64,000 nucleotides of DNA from Pseudomonas viridiflava (GTDB lineage Bacteria > Pseudomonadota > Gammaproteobacteria > Pseudomonadales > Pseudomonadaceae): NCBI RefSeq assembly GCF_900585905.1, contig NZ_UTVH01000001.1, positions 744,001-808,000 of the forward strand, written 5' to 3'. The position numbers and the translations under genes were made by a program. This document shows, piece by piece, positions 62,230 through 64,000 of the stretch. How positions within the stretch are numbered: the first letter of the stretch is position 1; every line of letters begins with the position of its first letter. The notes under the pieces are model-generated. The model had not been told where the DNA came from. It saw only the letters and a list, made by a program, of their open reading frames with translations, and ran no database searches.

Positions 62230-63320
62230 TGCAGCCGATTCGAGAGCCGTCCGCCTCGGAGAATTACTTCTGGCCTAGTGTCTGGGCCGTGGCGTTGCAT
62301 ATTCTGATTTTTGGCATGCTGTTCGTCAGCTTTGCCATGACTCCAGAGTTGCCGGAAGCCAAGCCTATCGTGCAGGCCACCCTGTACCAGCTCAAGTCCA
62401 AGAGTCAGGCAACCACCCAGACGAACCAGAAGATTGCTGGCGAGGCGAAGAAGACCGCTGCCCGACAGACCGAAGTCGAGCAGTTGGAACAGAAAAAAGT
62501 CGAGCAGGAAAAGCAGGAAGCGGTAAAAGCTGCGGAACAAAAGAAAGAAGAGGCTGCTCAAAAAGCGGAAGAACAGAAGTCCGAGGCAGCTGCTGCGAAA
62601 GCCGAGGCGGCCAAGGAAGCGGCGAAGAAGGCTGACGAGGCGAAGAAAAACGACGAAGCCAAGAAAGCCGATGCCAAGAAAGCTGAAGAGAAGCAGCTTG
62701 CCGACATAGCCAAGAAGAAGGCCGAAGACGACGCCAAGAAAAAAGCCGAGGAAGACGCCAAGAAGGCGGCTGCCGAGGAGGCGAAGAAACAGGCTGCCGA
62801 CGACGCCAAGAAGAAAGCGGCTGAGGACGCCAAGAAAAAGGCTGCCGAAGACGCTAAAAAGAAAGCGTCTGACGACGCGAAGAAAAAGGCGGCTGCCGAT
62901 TCGGCCAAAAAGGCTCAGGAAGCGGCGCGCAAATCTGCCGAAGACAAAAAAGCGCAGGCACTGGCTGATCTGCTTTCGGACAAGACTGAGCGGCAACAGG
63001 CATTGGCAGACGAACAGGGTGATGAAACGGCAGGCAGTTTCGACGACCTGATCCGTGTTCGCGCATCGGAAGGCTGGAGTCGTCCGCCATCGGCGCGTAA
63101 CAACATGTCCGTGACCTTGCAGATCGGTATGTTGCCCGACGGTACGATTGCTTCGGTTGCGGTGTCAAAGTCCAGTGGCGACGGTCCGTTTGACAGTTCG
63201 GCGGTGGCGGCAGTCAAGAATATTGGCCGTTTGACGGAAATGCAGGGTATGAAGCCAGCTGACTTCGCCCAATATCGTTCATTCAAGATGACATTCACAC
63301 CTGGAGATCTAGCCTTGTGA
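62229..63320 (+). CDS. tolA: Tol-Pal envelope-spanning protein TolA
   Basis: TolA connects TolQR to TolB/Pal at the outer membrane. The 363-residue protein has an N-terminal transmembrane helix (about 17-37). A long Ala/Lys/Glu-rich helical domain II follows (about 60-250), with repeated [12 protein letters not shown] units. The globular C-terminal domain III (about 265-363, [21 protein letters not shown]) completes it. The repeats vary between strains. tolB starts in the last four bases. Confidence 0.96.
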   Translation: MQPIREPSASENYFWPSVWAVALHILIFGMLFVSFAMTPELPEAKPIVQATLYQLKSKSQATTQTNQKIAGEAKKTAARQTEVEQLEQKKVEQEKQEAVKAAEQKKEEAAQKAEEQKSEAAAAKAEAAKEAAKKADEAKKNDEAKKADAKKAEEKQLADIAKKKAEDDAKKKAEEDAKKAAAEEAKKQAADDAKKKAAEDAKKKAAEDAKKKASDDAKKKAAADSAKKAQEAARKSAEDKKAQALADLLSDKTERQQALADEQGDETAGSFDDLIRVRASEGWSRPPSARNNMSVTLQIGMLPDGTIASVAVSKSSGDGPFDSSAVAAVKNIGRLTEMQGMKPADFAQYRSFKMTFTPGDLAL

Positions 63321-64000
63321 TCAAGCTTTTTCGAGGACTACTGGTAGTCGCTCTCTGTTGCGCCGCCACACTGGCTGCCGCAGAAGAAAAGAACATTCTG
63401 GTCACCAGCGGCAGTGACCGGGCTACCCCGATCGCGGTGGTCCCGTTTGGCTGGCAGGGCGGCAACGTATTGCCAGAAGACATGTCGGAAATCATCGGCA
63501 ATGACCTGCGTAACTCGGGCTACTATGGCCCGATTCCTCGTCAGAACATGATCAGCCTGCCGACCCAGGCAAGTGAAGTCATCTTCCGCGACTGGAAAGC
63601 GCTGGGTGCCCAGTACGTCATGGTGGGCAATGTCGTCCCCGCAGGCGGTCGTCTGCAGGTTCAATACGCATTGTTCAATGTGGCCACCGAGCAGCAGGTA
63701 TTGACCGGCAATGTGTCGGGCACAACCGATCAGCTGCGCGACATGTCGCACTATATTGCTGACCAGTCATTTGAAAAGCTGACCGGCATCAAAGGTGCAT
63801 TCTCTACTCGCATGCTGTACGTGACGGCAGAGCGCTTCTCCGAGAACAACACACGCTTCACCCTGCAGCGTTCGGATTACGACGGCGCCCGTGCAGTCAC
63901 CTTGTTGCAGTCACGCGAGCCTATTCTGTCGCCGCGCTTCGCACCCGATGGCAAGCGTATTGCCTATGTATCGTTCGAACAGAAGCGCCCGCGTATCTTC
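63317..64000 (+). CDS. tolB: Tol-Pal periplasmic protein TolB (3' truncated by window)
   Basis: TolB is a periplasmic beta-propeller that binds Pal and TolA. The GTG at 63317 overlaps the tolA stop by four bases (GTGA). The first 228 codons are present. They encode a signal peptide (1 to about 21, CCAATLAAA), the N-terminal TolB domain ([24 protein letters not shown]) and the start of the propeller ([17 protein letters not shown]). The rest lies beyond the window edge. Confidence 0.97.
   Translation, partial: MIKLFRGLLVVALCCAATLAAAEEKNILVTSGSDRATPIAVVPFGWQGGNVLPEDMSEIIGNDLRNSGYYGPIPRQNMISLPTQASEVIFRDWKALGAQYVMVGNVVPAGGRLQVQYALFNVATEQQVLTGNVSGTTDQLRDMSHYIADQSFEKLTGIKGAFSTRMLYVTAERFSENNTRFTLQRSDYDGARAVTLLQSREPILSPRFAPDGKRIAYVSFEQKRPRIF

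Overview
The window is a piece of a Pseudomonas chromosome, most likely from the P. syringae/P. fluorescens side of the genus. The basis is protein sequence recognised by eye (RpoS, RecA, AspRS, OprD-type porin), the rpoS-rsmZ-fdxA-mutS order, the aspS-pmpR-ruvCAB-ybgC-tolQRAB order, and GTGGGACCGG-type REP palindromes. Gene density is high and almost everything is core genome. I see no prophage, insertion sequence, CRISPR array, secretion cluster or defence island.

Layout. 1-8546: end of lpxA, then lpxB, rnhB, dnaE, accA, tilS (lipid A, replication, fatty acid synthesis, tRNA-Ile modification). 8547-13939: pyrG with a long predicted leader, kdsA, eno, ftsB, ispD. 13971-17151: a REPIN, then the LysR regulator gfnR divergent from adhC-fghA (glutathione-dependent formaldehyde detoxification). 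17205-22266: ispF, truD, surE, pcm, nlpD, rpoS. 22420-22739: a GacA-type upstream site and the small RNA rsmZ. 22825-28596: fdxA and mutS on the minus strand, then a 48-residue small gene, pncC, a LexA box, recA and recX.

28630-38699: mostly single-gene units: a LOG-family protein, a small secreted protein, a DTW-domain protein, erdR, dgkA, finR divergent from fprA, trmO, a yehS-like gene, a pseudouridine-synthase-like protein that lacks the catalytic Asp, a GNAT protein and rimO. 38988-44984: kup, and the overlapping mprF-virJ pair (aminoacyl-phosphatidylglycerol synthesis and probable hydrolysis). 45287-45721: two near-identical initiator tRNA transcription units, each with its own TTGACA-N16-TAGAAT promoter.

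45940-64000: dinB, an unknown lipoprotein, proS, an OprD-family porin, a 0.93-kb intergenic region with a possible tiny ORF and a palindrome, a HIT protein, slyX, a membrane protein fused to a cold-shock domain, dps, a ribbon-helix-helix protein, aspS, pmpR, ruvC-ruvA-ruvB, and the ybgC-tolQ-tolR-tolA-tolB operon, cut off inside tolB.

No clearly new multi-gene system is present. The observations most worth a second look are small: the active-site-less pseudouridine synthase homologue, the terminator-like hairpin that runs into the ispF start codon, the membrane/cold-shock fusion with an internal start, the oprD-HIT intergenic region, the inverted repeat upstream of the ribbon-helix-helix gene, and the repeated initiator tRNA units.
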